64,000 nt of DNA from positions 186,001 through 250,000 of the forward strand of contig JADJCG010000001.1 in the NCBI GenBank assembly GCA_016703335.1, given 5' to 3'. The position numbers and the translations under genes were made by a program. Below, in pieces: positions 55,793 through 64,000 of this stretch. The notes below the pieces were generated by a model. The model had not been told where the DNA came from. It worked only from the letters and a program-made list of their open reading frames with translations, and did not search any database. Within the stretch, counting starts at the first letter, position 1. The number at the start of each line of letters is the position of its first letter. The DNA comes from Caulobacteraceae bacterium. GTDB taxonomy: Bacteria; Pseudomonadota; Alphaproteobacteria; Caulobacterales; Aquidulcibacteraceae.

Positions 55793-56382
55793 CAGTCGGT
55801 CGGGCCGACCGATCCCGCACAGGATACCCCGCAGCCGGGCCCCGACCAACAACCCCAAAAAAGAACGGGCGATCGTGCGCATTCTTCAGAATGTCGTCAT
55901 TGCTAATGTAGTGCCCGCCGCCACCCGGGAATGTGTTGACGCCGAGCGGCGCTTCGGTGTGTTCGCGCATGGTGGCGAGCGCCTGCTCCATCGTTTGCCC
56001 GCCCTCCAATCCAAAGGGCAGCCCGGCTCCCGGCGGCTCATCGACATTTATGCTTTTGCTGATGATCCTGCCGTCCACGGCGACGTAGATGACGCCATCG
56101 CGCGTAAATCCGCACATGCGCGCCGGGCCATAGTTTTGAAGGTCCGCGTGGTTGCACGATGCGTTGCGCGGCAAGTCCGGGACGGCCATTCCCATCGGAA
56201 ACTCGCCATGTCGAGTTCGCTCGCGATTTGGAACGGCCCGCGGCATCCGACATAGCCGCACGCATCGACCTGACGAACTTCTTCGGCCAATTGCCTGCTG
56301 CGCCGGCGTCGTCATCGCCGGGCGTCCGCGCTGGCGCGCACGCGCTCAGTAGAAGGAGCAAAGCGCCGAACACCGCACGCAT
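55793..56382 (-). CDS. Hypothetical lipoprotein, multiple frameshifts
   Basis: ATG 56382 overlaps the amn stop (TGATG) and opens MRAVFGALLLLLSACAP, a clear lipoprotein signal. The reading then jumps frames near 56290 and 56210: VDACGYVGCRGPFQIASELD followed by NYGPARMCGFTRDGVIYVAV and DGRIISKSINVDEPPGAG, ending near HDRPFFFGVVGRG. End point is approximate. Four Cys may form disulphides. No family recognised. Confidence 0.55.
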
Positions 56383-57826
56383 CACCGGAATGGCGGCTCG
56401 TCGAACGCGCGCAGCTTGCGGCTGTGCAGCCTGTCTCGGTTCTGCTTCAGCAACGCAATCGTCTCCAAGCCAATGCGCAAGTGCGCGCCGACGGCCGCAT
56501 CATAGAAGCGATCCGCGACACCCGGCAGCTTGATCTCGCCATGCGCCGGCTTATCCGAGATACAGAGCAACACGCCATACGGCACGCGCAAGCGGAAGCC
56601 CTGCGTGGCCACACAAGCGCTTTCCATATCCACCGCGATCGCGCGCGATTGTGACAACAACTGCCGCTCCTGATTGTAATTCAGCTCCCAATTGCGATCT
56701 GCGTACGAAACCACCGTCCCGGTCCGCAAACGCCGGCGCAAATCTTCTGATTCTCCGCCCGCGACCGAAGTCGCTGCCTGCTGCAGCGCGATCTGCACCT
56801 CCGCAATCGCCGGGATCGGAATTTCCAACGGCACGCGATCGTCGAGAATTTTGTCGCGCCGCAAATACGCGTGCGCCAGCACATAGTCACCGATGCGCTG
56901 CGTATGACGCAAGCCGCCGCAGTGGCCGATCATCAGCCAGCAATGCGGACGCAGCACAGCGAGGTGATCGGTGATCGTTTTCGCATTCGACGGGCCGACG
57001 CCAATGTTCACCAGCGTCACGCCGTCATTGTCCGGCGTGGTCAAATGGTACGCTGGCATTTGATATTTGCGCCACGGCACATCAAGCGCCTTTGCCTCAG
57101 CGTCTTTATCGCCAGCTTCAATGCGCACGCCCCAGGGCACGACAGCGCCCAGCCCTTCGGTCCGTTGGCAACGCCAGAGGCGGCCCAACGCACAAACTCC
57201 TCGACGTAACGCTGGTAGTTCGTGAACAAGATCCAGGGCTGCACATCGCTCCAGGGTGCGCCGGTATAGTGCTGGATGCGCTTCAGCGAATAATCCGTGC
57301 GCGGCGCATCAAAGAGCGCCAGCGGCCGCGCGCCATCCAAGCGTTCGATCCGCAACCCATCGACCACCGCATCGCCAACTTGCGTCAGCCGCGGGCTCGG
57401 AAAATAACGCGCCAGTTCTTCCGCAGGCACATTCTCAAACGCCGCTGAACCGGCCGCATCGAGCACAAACGAATACGGGATCTCAGTGTCGCTGACGCGC
57501 ACACTGAGTTCAGCGCCGTAATCGTCCACCAGCAACTTCAGCTGCTCAAGCAGATATGGTCGATAATATTTGGGCTGCGTGATCGAAACCGCGTACTCGC
57601 CCGGCCACGTCAGCTGACCAAACGCACGTGCAAGCCGCGGCGCGGGCGCAGTTGGCAGATATGTGACACGCAGCTCCGGGTAGCGAAACAGCATCCGCTC
57701 ATCCAAAGATGGCGGCGTTCCCTCTTCCGCATAGCGGCGAATGGCGGTGATCAGCGCCTTGACGGCGCGGTCGTGCAAAAACTCAAGTCGGTCGACGGCC
57801 TCAGCCGGCGTTTTCGGATCTTCCAT
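56382..57826 (-). CDS. amn: AMP nucleosidase, frameshifted near 57150
   Basis: Splits AMP into adenine and ribose 5-phosphate. The N-terminal regulatory domain (YPELRVTYLPTAPAPRLARA, TNYQRYVEEFVRWA) is in one frame; the catalytic phosphorylase-like domain (MPAYHLTTPDNDGVTLVNIG, LMIGHCGGLRHTQRIGDYV, AIAVDMESACVATQG) in another. Combined length of about 481 matches the enzyme. First gene of a three-gene transcript. Confidence 0.92.
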
Positions 57827-57870
57827 CGCGGGAGTCTCCCGCGATGGGCGCCCGCGTCAAGTGGCGCCGA

Positions 57871-58413
57871 TCAGGCGACGCGCGGAATCGGATCAACCAG
57901 GCGCGACCGGCGGTACGCGTTGTGCGTCATACGCACCTGGCTCTGAAACAGGAAACCCAGCGGCGCGTCATATTTATAGGTCGACTCCACCATGATGACG
58001 CTGGTGCCGACAACCATCATGCGGTTGTCCAGCGGCACATTCGTTCCGGCCTGACGCGCAGACATGCCGCCGTGACCTTCGCTCCAAATAACGCGGGCCG
58101 TCGATGAATTCACGATGCTGATACTGCTAACACGGATTTCCATGTCAGCGGAGCCGTTTGGGAACATCAGCACATCGAGCGCACGCCAGAGACTGGTAAT
58201 TTCTGCGTTTGAAATCTCGGTGTCGCGCGCCACAACGTCTGCCAAAGAAGCAGCCGCGTTTTGCGCGCGCTTATTGGCGCCCATCACGTCGATCAGATCG
58301 ACGGACCCGAGCAGCAGCGGCACCATCAAGAGCGGCGCGATAATCGCGAACTCTAGCGCGGCGAGGCCTTTATTTTCGCGTGCGAAACGGCGGAGATTTT
58401 GGACCAGCTTCAT
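57871..58413 (-). CDS. TadE/TadG-type pilus assembly protein
   Basis: 180 residues with the TadE N-terminal pseudopilin-like helix NKGLAALEFAIIAPLLMVPL followed by a periplasmic domain. ATG overlaps the stop of the upstream TadE gene (TGATG). Minor pseudopilin of the Flp/Tad pilus encoded on the right of the window. Confidence 0.9.
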   Translation of the reverse strand: MKLVQNLRRFARENKGLAALEFAIIAPLLMVPLLLGSVDLIDVMGANKRAQNAAASLADVVARDTEISNAEITSLWRALDVLMFPNGSADMEIRVSSISIVNSSTARVIWSEGHGGMSARQAGTNVPLDNRMMVVGTSVIMVESTYKYDAPLGFLFQSQVRMTHNAYRRSRLVDPIPRVA

Positions 58414-58961
58414 CAGAAAGGCTCGTTCCGGAACATCATTGTCGAGACAAGAATTCGTTCGCCACCAGAAACGTTTTCAAAAATCGGTTCGAACAGCGGC
58501 GTCATCACCTTCCAGCGATAATACGCGCGGACGACGACGATGTCGGACGGTTGGCCAGGCTGATAACCCATGCCCTGCGCCGAGAACTGGTTGTTCTGCA
58601 CCGGATTCCACGCACTGTTGCTGGCGTCGGTGAACGAGGTGAAACGTCGAACATCGAGGAAGAGATTGCCGTCACAGCCCATGACGATGAAGCTGTTCAG
58701 TTCGCTGCAGAGCTGCCTGCGGATCTGCGCTTCACTCCCACCGTTGGTCTGCGCCTGGCCGGTGCGGATCTGTCGCGCCGTTTCCGACACAGCGAAATCG
58801 AGGCTGGTTTGCGCGAAGCCGACCATGGCGACTTCGGCCAGACCAAACGTCAGCAAGAAAAATGGCATCAGCACGAGTGCAAATTCGACAGCAGCCGAAC
58901 CGCGGCGCGCGCGAGCGAACCGACGGAAAGCCTTCATTCTGCGTAGTGTGCGCGCGAACAT
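58413..58961 (-). CDS. TadE-type pilus assembly protein
   Basis: 182 residues; basic N-terminus then RRGSAAVEFALVLMPFFLLT, the TadE signature with Glu at the pilin-like position, and an all-beta periplasmic part with LCSELNSFIVMGCDG (likely disulphide). GGAGG sets the start at 58961. First gene of a two-gene TadE operon transcribed away from the cpa genes. Confidence 0.92.
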   Translation of the reverse strand: MFARTLRRMKAFRRFARARRGSAAVEFALVLMPFFLLTFGLAEVAMVGFAQTSLDFAVSETARQIRTGQAQTNGGSEAQIRRQLCSELNSFIVMGCDGNLFLDVRRFTSFTDASNSAWNPVQNNQFSAQGMGYQPGQPSDIVVVRAYYRWKVMTPLFEPIFENVSGGERILVSTMMFRNEPF

Positions 58962-59032
58962 ATCGCCTCCGGGAAAAGCGACCTTACGCCCGGAGTGGCT
59001 GATATTCCGTCAAACGAGAGGGTAAACGCAGA

Positions 59033-59473
59033 TTAACGGCGCCCAGCAGCGGCAGCGCGGTTATTGATCTGATCGGTGACAGCCGTCGATGTGTCGCCAT
59101 CGCCAATGTCCGGCCGCGGCCGGCAAAGCGGCGTGCACTCAAGACGCGCCGTCTCAACACCGCGCGTGATCATCACGACATCGGTCTCGTCCGGCGTTAC
59201 GACAACACGGCCCGAATAGAGCACGCGGCCATTTTGCCCGACGACGACAAGATTGGTCGAACCATAAGAGCGGCCGGTCACGAACAAGAACATGTCGTTC
59301 TGAACGGTGACGCCGGCGATTGTCGGGTTGCCGATGGCGACGCCCTCGGCGGCTTCCGACAAACGAATTGGGAAGGCTTGATCGAGCGAAACGCGAATAT
59401 CACCAGCTGACGCCGGGCTTGCGAACATAAACAATGCAGCACAGGCAGCGACTAGCGGACGCAGAACGCGCAT
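59033..59473 (-). CDS. Stand-alone pilus secretin N-domain protein
   Basis: 146 residues: signal peptide (ends PASAGD), then the pilus assembly N-terminal domain found at the start of CpaC: QAFPIRLSEAAEGVAIGNPT, VTGRSYGSTNLVVVGQNG. The secretin domain is absent and a Cys/Arg tail (CTPLCRPRPD) follows. It is related to residues 45-130 of the CpaC encoded at 61398. Divergent from pilA, it could bind the secretin channel as an accessory. Confidence 0.88.
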   Translation of the reverse strand: MRVLRPLVAACAALFMFASPASAGDIRVSLDQAFPIRLSEAAEGVAIGNPTIAGVTVQNDMFLFVTGRSYGSTNLVVVGQNGRVLYSGRVVVTPDETDVVMITRGVETARLECTPLCRPRPDIGDGDTSTAVTDQINNRAAAAGRR

Positions 59474-59732
59474 TGGCGTTTCCTTTTCTATCTCTCCTTA
59501 TACTGGCTACGCGCGAATGGTTTCGGGATCGCTAAGAAACCCGCACACGCATGAGAGATGACAACACTGCAAGCGAGATCAAATCGCCATTTTCGTTAAT
59601 CCACTTTTTGCCTTCTCTATTGGCGCCAAAATTTACTTCGCTCCCGTAATGTCAGCGAGCGCTTGGGAAGGGTGTCGGGTGCGACATCAGACCGGGCCGG
59701 TGAAAGAGCACTCGACAAACGGAGTTATTATT

Positions 59733-59888
59733 ATGTTGAAGCGTTTCCTGAAGAACGAAGACGGCGCCACGGCGATTGAATACGGCCTCATCGCCGCCCT
59801 CATCGGCGTTGCGATCATTGCCGCCGTGACTGCGGTTGGCGACGGCCTGAACGGCACGTTCGGCAACGTTGCTGCCGAGTTGGGCTAA
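59733..59888 (+). CDS. pilA: Flp/Fap pilin
   Basis: 51-residue prepilin: MLKRFLKNEDG leader, cleavage after Gly, then ATAIEYGLIAALIGVAIIAA with the invariant Glu5-Tyr6 of Flp pilins. CGGAG lies before the ATG. A terminator follows the stop, so pilA is transcribed separately and at high level from the cpa genes, as in Caulobacter. The 260-base gap upstream holds its promoter; I see no clear motif. Confidence 0.97.
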   Translation: MLKRFLKNEDGATAIEYGLIAALIGVAIIAAVTAVGDGLNGTFGNVAAELG

Positions 59889-59953
59889 GACTAAACGCAA
59901 CGGCCGCAGCCCTCCTCGAGTGCTGCGGCCTAAGCGTCCTTGTTTCCCTCTCG

Positions 59954-59986
59954 AAACGCCGCCCCTCGGGCGGCGTTTTTGTTTTT
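59954..59986 (+). terminator. Terminator of pilA
   Basis: An 11-bp stem (59954-59964 with 59968-59978) with a 3-base loop and a long T tract (TTTTTGTTTTT). Confidence 0.92.
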
Positions 59987-60026
59987 AACAATTCCTTGAG
60001 GCGCTACCCCGCAGAATCATTGCGCA

Positions 60027-60530
60027 ATGTTCGAAACGATCGCACTCGCCGCTTATGTCGGTTTGGTTCTTTTCGCGGCGTTTTCGGACGCATCGCGCCT
60101 CATCATTCCCAATTGGGTGTCGATCGCGCTGACCGCGATCTTCCCTGTCGCCGCTTTGATTGCAGGCGCACCTCTCTTAGAAGTCGGCCTGCACCTAGTG
60201 TTCGCCTTCGGCGTTTTGGCGCTCGGCTTCATCCTCTTCCAGTTCAACATTATCGGCGGCGGCGATGCGAAACTGCTCGCAGCGGTGTCGGTATGGACAG
60301 GCTTCACTGCCTTCATGCCGTTTATTCTCTGGACCGCGATCGCCGGCGGCGTGATGGCGCTCGCGCTGTTAACGGCTCGCTCATTTATTCCCGTCGGCAC
60401 GTATCCGGCGTTCGTTGACCACCTTCTGAAAAAGCAAAACGGCATCCCCTACGGCGTGGCGATCATGATCGGCGCGCTCATGGCGATTCCATCCCTTCCT
60501 TACCTGTCAAGCCCGTTAACCCTGCCTTAG
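60027..60530 (+). CDS. cpaA: Prepilin peptidase CpaA
   Basis: 167-residue A24-type membrane aspartic peptidase that removes the PilA leader. The two catalytic Asp lie in FSDASRLIIPNW and IGGGDAKLLAAV. About six helices. First gene of the cpa operon, 140 bases after pilA and beyond its terminator. Confidence 0.95.
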   Translation: MFETIALAAYVGLVLFAAFSDASRLIIPNWVSIALTAIFPVAALIAGAPLLEVGLHLVFAFGVLALGFILFQFNIIGGGDAKLLAAVSVWTGFTAFMPFILWTAIAGGVMALALLTARSFIPVGTYPAFVDHLLKKQNGIPYGVAIMIGALMAIPSLPYLSSPLTLP

Positions 60531-60591
60531 CCACAACAATGGTCTGTTCCGTTGAAGTGCTTCGGGGACGAACGCGCGGGGAGTCTAACAT

Positions 60592-61398
60592 ATGTCGGCG
60601 CGTCAGCTGATCGTCTTGGTGATTGCCGCAGTCGCGGCCGTAGGCGCTCTTCTTCTCATTCGTGGCCTTGGCGCACGCCAAGCCGAGCAAACCGCTGCTG
60701 AGACCGAGCAGATCGCCGGTCAGCAAGTTCTCGTTGCCGCGCGTGACATTCCGCAAGGCGCAGCGCTCGCGCCAAGCGACCTCGCCGTCGCCCTCTTCCC
60801 GACCTCATCTGTTTCCAACAGCTTCGTCCGCCTAGATCAGCAACCGTCCGCGCAAGCCGATTTCGTCGGCGGCGTGGCACGCCGCGCTTTTGTGCAGGGC
60901 GAACCGATCGTTGCGGCCTCCATCGTGCAGCCGGAAGGCCGCGGCTTCATGGCCGCGCAGCTTGAGCCTGGCTTTCGCGCTGTCGCCATCGAGATCGAGT
61001 CTACCACTGCAGCTGGCGGCTTCATTCAGCCGAACGACCACGTCGACGTCATCATGACTGCGCGCGTGAACAATCAAGGCGGCGGCGGCGAAACCGTTCG
61101 CAGCGACATCATCCTCCGCGACGTGCGCGTCATGGCGCTGGGTGATCGCACCACGACGCAAACTTCTGGCGAAGCACCTGAAGCGGTGCCCGCCAGCGTC
61201 GCCGTTCTTGAATTGAGCGCTGAAGACGCCCGCGTCCTCGCACTCGCAGACGAAATGGGCACGATCAGCCTCGCGCTTCGCGGCGTGCAGGTGGAAACGG
61301 TCGGCCTCCAGGCGCCCAATCACGGGTCGCCACTCAGCCAACAGCAATCGGGCGGCGTACGCATGCATGCGTACGGCGTCGTGACCGGGGGCAATTGA
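60592..61398 (+). CDS. cpaB: Pilus assembly protein CpaB
   Basis: 268 residues: N-terminal membrane helix (LIVLVIAAVAAVGALLLIRG), SAF domain (VLVAARDIPQGAALAPSDLA) and RcpC-like part (PNDHVDVIMTARVN). Periplasmic component of the Tad secretion channel. Its stop overlaps the cpaC ATG (TGATG). Confidence 0.95.
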   Translation: MSARQLIVLVIAAVAAVGALLLIRGLGARQAEQTAAETEQIAGQQVLVAARDIPQGAALAPSDLAVALFPTSSVSNSFVRLDQQPSAQADFVGGVARRAFVQGEPIVAASIVQPEGRGFMAAQLEPGFRAVAIEIESTTAAGGFIQPNDHVDVIMTARVNNQGGGGETVRSDIILRDVRVMALGDRTTTQTSGEAPEAVPASVAVLELSAEDARVLALADEMGTISLALRGVQVETVGLQAPNHGSPLSQQQSGGVRMHAYGVVTGGN

Positions 61399-63052
61399 TG
61401 AACGCCGGGAAATCGCTTCGCGTTTCTCTCGCCACTGCCCTCTCGACGGCGGTAGCGCTAACGCCAACATACGCGGCCGCACAGGTTGAGCCTCCGAGCG
61501 CAAGCACGGTGCGCATCAATGGTGGCGGCGGCTCCCAGTCGGCTGCTCTGGTGTTGCCCTTCGGCAAATCGGCGATCATCGATCTGCCGGCTGATGCACG
61601 AGACATCCTGATCTCAAACCCGGCCATCGCAGACGCAACGGTGCGCACGGCGCGCCGCGCCTACGTCATCGGCCGCCAACTCGGCCAAACCAACATCTTC
61701 TTCTTCGACGCAGCTGGCCGCCAAATCGCCAACGTCGAAATCCGCGTCGAGCCGGATGTTGCGCCACTCAACACCCTCTTCAGCCGCTTTGGTCCTGACT
61801 CACAAATCACAGCCGAAGCGTTGAACGGCTCGATCGTGCTCAACGGCACGGCGCGCAACGCAGCCGAAGCGGATCGCGCAGCCAGGCTCGCGCAGTCGTT
61901 TTCGGCGAAACCAGCGGCGGTGCGAGCGTCCGGCGCGCCACCCGACCGGCACAGTCGAACTCGAACGTCATCAATTTGATCCGCGTGCAAGGCAGCGAGC
62001 AGGTGCTCGTGCGCGTGCGCGTGGTCGAGATGAGCCGCACGCTCGTCCGTCAGCTCGGCATCAACGCCAACTACGACGAGATGATCAACCAGCTCATCGG
62101 CGAAGACGACTTCCTGAACCTTGCAACGGCGAACGGTTTCTCGGTGAACGGCTCGCTGCTCGGCGGCCTCTCCGCAACCGGCGGCATCGCCAGCAACATC
62201 CTGCGCCCAGGGAGCTACACCTATCCGAGCGGCACTGTCGATCCGAACATCGGCACCGGCTCCGCTGGTGTCGGTGGCGGCGGCGAGTTCGATCCGACCA
62301 GGGCAGACCACGTACGGCCCTGCAACGTCAAGCGCACGCCGCACCGACGCAACCATAGAAGCGTTTGAACGCGCCGGCTTGCTCCGCGTCCTGGCCGAAC
62401 CGAACCTCACCGCGATTTCCGGCGAAGCGGCGCGTTTCCTCGCCGGCGGCGAATTCCCGGTGCCGGTCAACAGCGACGACGGCCAGATATCAGTTGAGTT
62501 CAAACCATTCGGTGTCGGCCTCTCGTTCACACCGATCGTCATGTCCGGCGGCAACATCTCGCTCAAAGTGTCGACCGAAGTGTCGGAGCTGACGAGCGAA
62601 GGCGCGATCTCGACCGGTGACACGCCGATCCGCAACCAAGACGGCACCACCACCGTCATCCGCGGCATCACCATCCCGGCGCTGCAAGTACGCCGCGCTG
62701 AAACGACGGTCGAAATGTCCTCGGGCAGCTCGATCGTGATGGCCGGCCTCATCCAAGAGCGCACGCGTCACGCGGTTGAAGGCGTCCCTGGCGTCATGAA
62801 CACGCCGGTGATCGGCTCGCTCTTCCGCTCGCGCGACTTCATCAACAACGAAACCGAACTGGTCATCATCGTGACGCCGTATCTCGTGCGTCCGACGAGC
62901 CCGGAAAATCTCCGCACGCCCGCAGACGGCTTTCAAAACCCGAGTGAAGGCGAGAGCCTGCTCACCGGCCGTCTCAACCATCTCTACCGCCCGGCGCGCG
63001 CGAGAGCGGCGAACAAGACAAGACCGCCTGCAAGGGCCGCATGGCCACGTGA
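61398..63052 (+). CDS. cpaC: Outer-membrane secretin CpaC, three frameshifts
   Basis: Forms the pilus channel in the outer membrane. N-domain LPFGKSAIIDLPADARDILI and BON-like region in the first frame; LIRVQGSEQVLVRVRVVEMS in the second; secretin core LRVLAEPNLTAISGEAARFL and PVIGSLFRSRDFINNETELV in the third. Frame changes near 61910, 62303 and 62990; with the last, the protein ends GEQDKTACKGRMAT at 63052. All pieces are conserved, so the gene is probably intact in the organism. Confidence 0.93.
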
Positions 63053-63068
63053 TCGAATGAGGCACGTC

Positions 63069-63756
63069 ATGAAATCCCGTCTGCCCCTCCTCCTGCTCGG
63101 CGTCAGCGCGCTCACCGCATGCGCCGGCATTCCGAAACCGGATCCGCCAGCGCATCGCGACGGCGAGTGTCGCCGATCGCCATCAGCCAACGGCGCAAGC
63201 TGCGGTGCAGCGCATAGAGATCGCGGTCGCACCAGGCCAGATGGAGCTTGGCGCTACCGATCACGCGCAGCTGCAGAGCTTCGCCAACGATTATCTGCGC
63301 TACGGCCATGGCCCGCTGACGCTCGAAACGCCCTCTGGCGGCGCAAACTCTGACTCAGCTTCAGTGCTCGCAGCAGATACGCGCCGCGCACTTGCCGATG
63401 CGGGCGTGTCCTACGCAGCGATCGCGGGCTCCACCCGCGAAGTTGGCGGCGAGACGATGCCGATCCTGGTGAGCTTCAGCCGCTTCGAGGCGCAAGCGCC
63501 CGAGTGCGCGCCGCTCTATGAGCAAGACCTCGCGCACCAGAGCAACAACCAGCCGTGGTCGAGCTTCGGCTGCGCCACGAACTTCAATCTTGCGTCGATG
63601 GTCGAAGATCCAGCCGATCTCGATCATCCGCGTGACATGGCCGCGCGCGACTCCGGTCGCCGCGACACGGTCATGCAAGCATATCGCGCCGGCGAGCAGA
63701 CGCACGCCGAACGCACGAGCGACGAACGCGTCACCATCAGTAACGCGGTGCAATAG
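63069..63756 (+). CDS. cpaD: Pilus assembly lipoprotein CpaD, frameshifted near 63160
   Basis: Lipobox SALTACAGI, then after a frame change RIEIAVAPGQMELGATD, FANDYLRYGHGPLTLETP and the family C-terminus FGCATNFNLASMVEDPADL. Secretin pilotin/partner in the outer membrane. An in-frame ATG at 63057 is an alternative start. Followed by cpaE after 12 bases. Confidence 0.92.
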
Positions 63757-63768
63757 GGCTTGAGCAAC

Positions 63769-64000
63769 ATGAGCAACCCGGATCCCGCCTGGAGCCTCGG
63801 CTCGGACGACGATTTCGTTCTTGAGGACGACGATACGTTCGGCGTCGGCGATCTCGTCGGCGGCGAACTGCCGCCGTTCGACGAAGCGGAAGCGCCGTTG
63901 ATCGCCAACGAAAGCGCCCCGCTCCCAGGCGCAGATCCATATGGCCTGACCGCGCCTGCGAAGCGTCGCGCACGCCGCGCCGCCATGCCGATCATGCCGC
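63769..64000 (+). CDS. cpaE: CpaE, N-terminal part only
   Basis: The first 77 codons before the window ends: an acidic low-complexity N-terminus (SDDDFVLEDDDTFGVGDL) and then AKRRARRAAMPIMP. The MinD-like ATPase domain lies beyond the edge. Assignment rests on gene order after cpaD and on the start of the AAMPIMP-type receiver-like region. Confidence 0.75.
   Translation, partial: MSNPDPAWSLGSDDDFVLEDDDTFGVGDLVGGELPPFDEAEAPLIANESAPLPGADPYGLTAPAKRRARRAAMPIMP

Noticed and set aside
59605..59645. Possible sigma-54 or CtrA site upstream of pilA (TTGGCGCC, GTTAATCC)
   Set aside because: The -12 GC is missing at the required spacing, and only half of a CtrA TTAA-N7-TTAA pair is present.
1..64000. 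tRNA, rRNA, integrase, transposase or defence islands
   Set aside because: None could be recognised on either strand; Dcm-Vsr is the only DNA-modification locus and it lacks a nuclease partner.

Overview
The window looks like a chromosomal segment of a high-GC alphaproteobacterium of the Caulobacterales/Hyphomonadaceae type. The evidence is a complete-looking cpa/tad pilus locus (pilA, cpaA, cpaB, cpaC, cpaD, start of cpaE, two TadE genes), a CIRCE-controlled groESL operon, a CC_3452-like secreted protein, SapC, ScsB-type DsbD, and many small lipoproteins and TonB/OmpA envelope proteins. I cannot name the species from sequence alone. No rRNA, tRNA, CRISPR array, transposase or integrase was recognised.

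Layout. 1-10 kb: ileS (minus, runs off the left edge), a glutathione peroxidase, a divergent TetR / EmrAB-type efflux locus with a candidate operator, an RG-repeat RcnB-like protein, a tandem DUF2059 pair and an EF-hand protein. 10-20 kb: CIRCE-groES-groEL, an M50-like membrane protease, GNAT, M24 peptidase, a TonB-dependent receptor and nhaA. 20-35 kb: hisS, two tandem paralogues of unknown function, a DsbD/redoxin pair, SapC, a DUF885 lipoprotein, an FAD enzyme - GtrA - GT-C membrane operon, a VWA lipoprotein and two neighbouring GIY-YIG-like genes. 35-45 kb: Zur-type regulator, double-hotdog thioesterase, alpha/beta hydrolase, DUF4197, hemolysin III, SDR, dienoyl-CoA-isomerase-like crotonase, pyrophosphatase, thiolase and a coiled-coil membrane protein. 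45-57 kb: a cassette of very small overlapping genes, ExoD, Dcm-Vsr methylation/repair pair, an atypical histidine kinase, OmpA-family proteins, RidA and AMP nucleosidase. 57-64 kb: TadE genes, a stand-alone pilus N-domain protein, pilA and cpaABCDE.

Functional links. The pilus block is the largest system: prepilin (PilA), its peptidase (CpaA), the outer-membrane secretin (CpaC) with CpaB/CpaD, the localisation ATPase CpaE and TadE pseudopilins. DsbD plus its redoxin form an envelope reductant path. The 28.5-32.3 kb operon is plausibly a lipid-linked sugar transfer system. The thioesterase, SDR, crotonase and thiolase suggest acyl-CoA metabolism.

Sequence quality matters for reading this annotation. 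More than twenty otherwise well-conserved genes carry one or several single-base frameshifts, often in homopolymers, and 41068-41240 is a block of implausible G/C runs. Most of these are probably consensus errors, not true pseudogenes, so I give interrupted genes as one feature over their full span and mark where the frame changes. None of the genes forms an obvious new defence or mobile system. The best candidates for unexplored biology are the small overlapping gene cassette at 45951-46643, the tandem paralogues at 21658-22499 and the histidine kinase that lacks its phospho-acceptor histidine.
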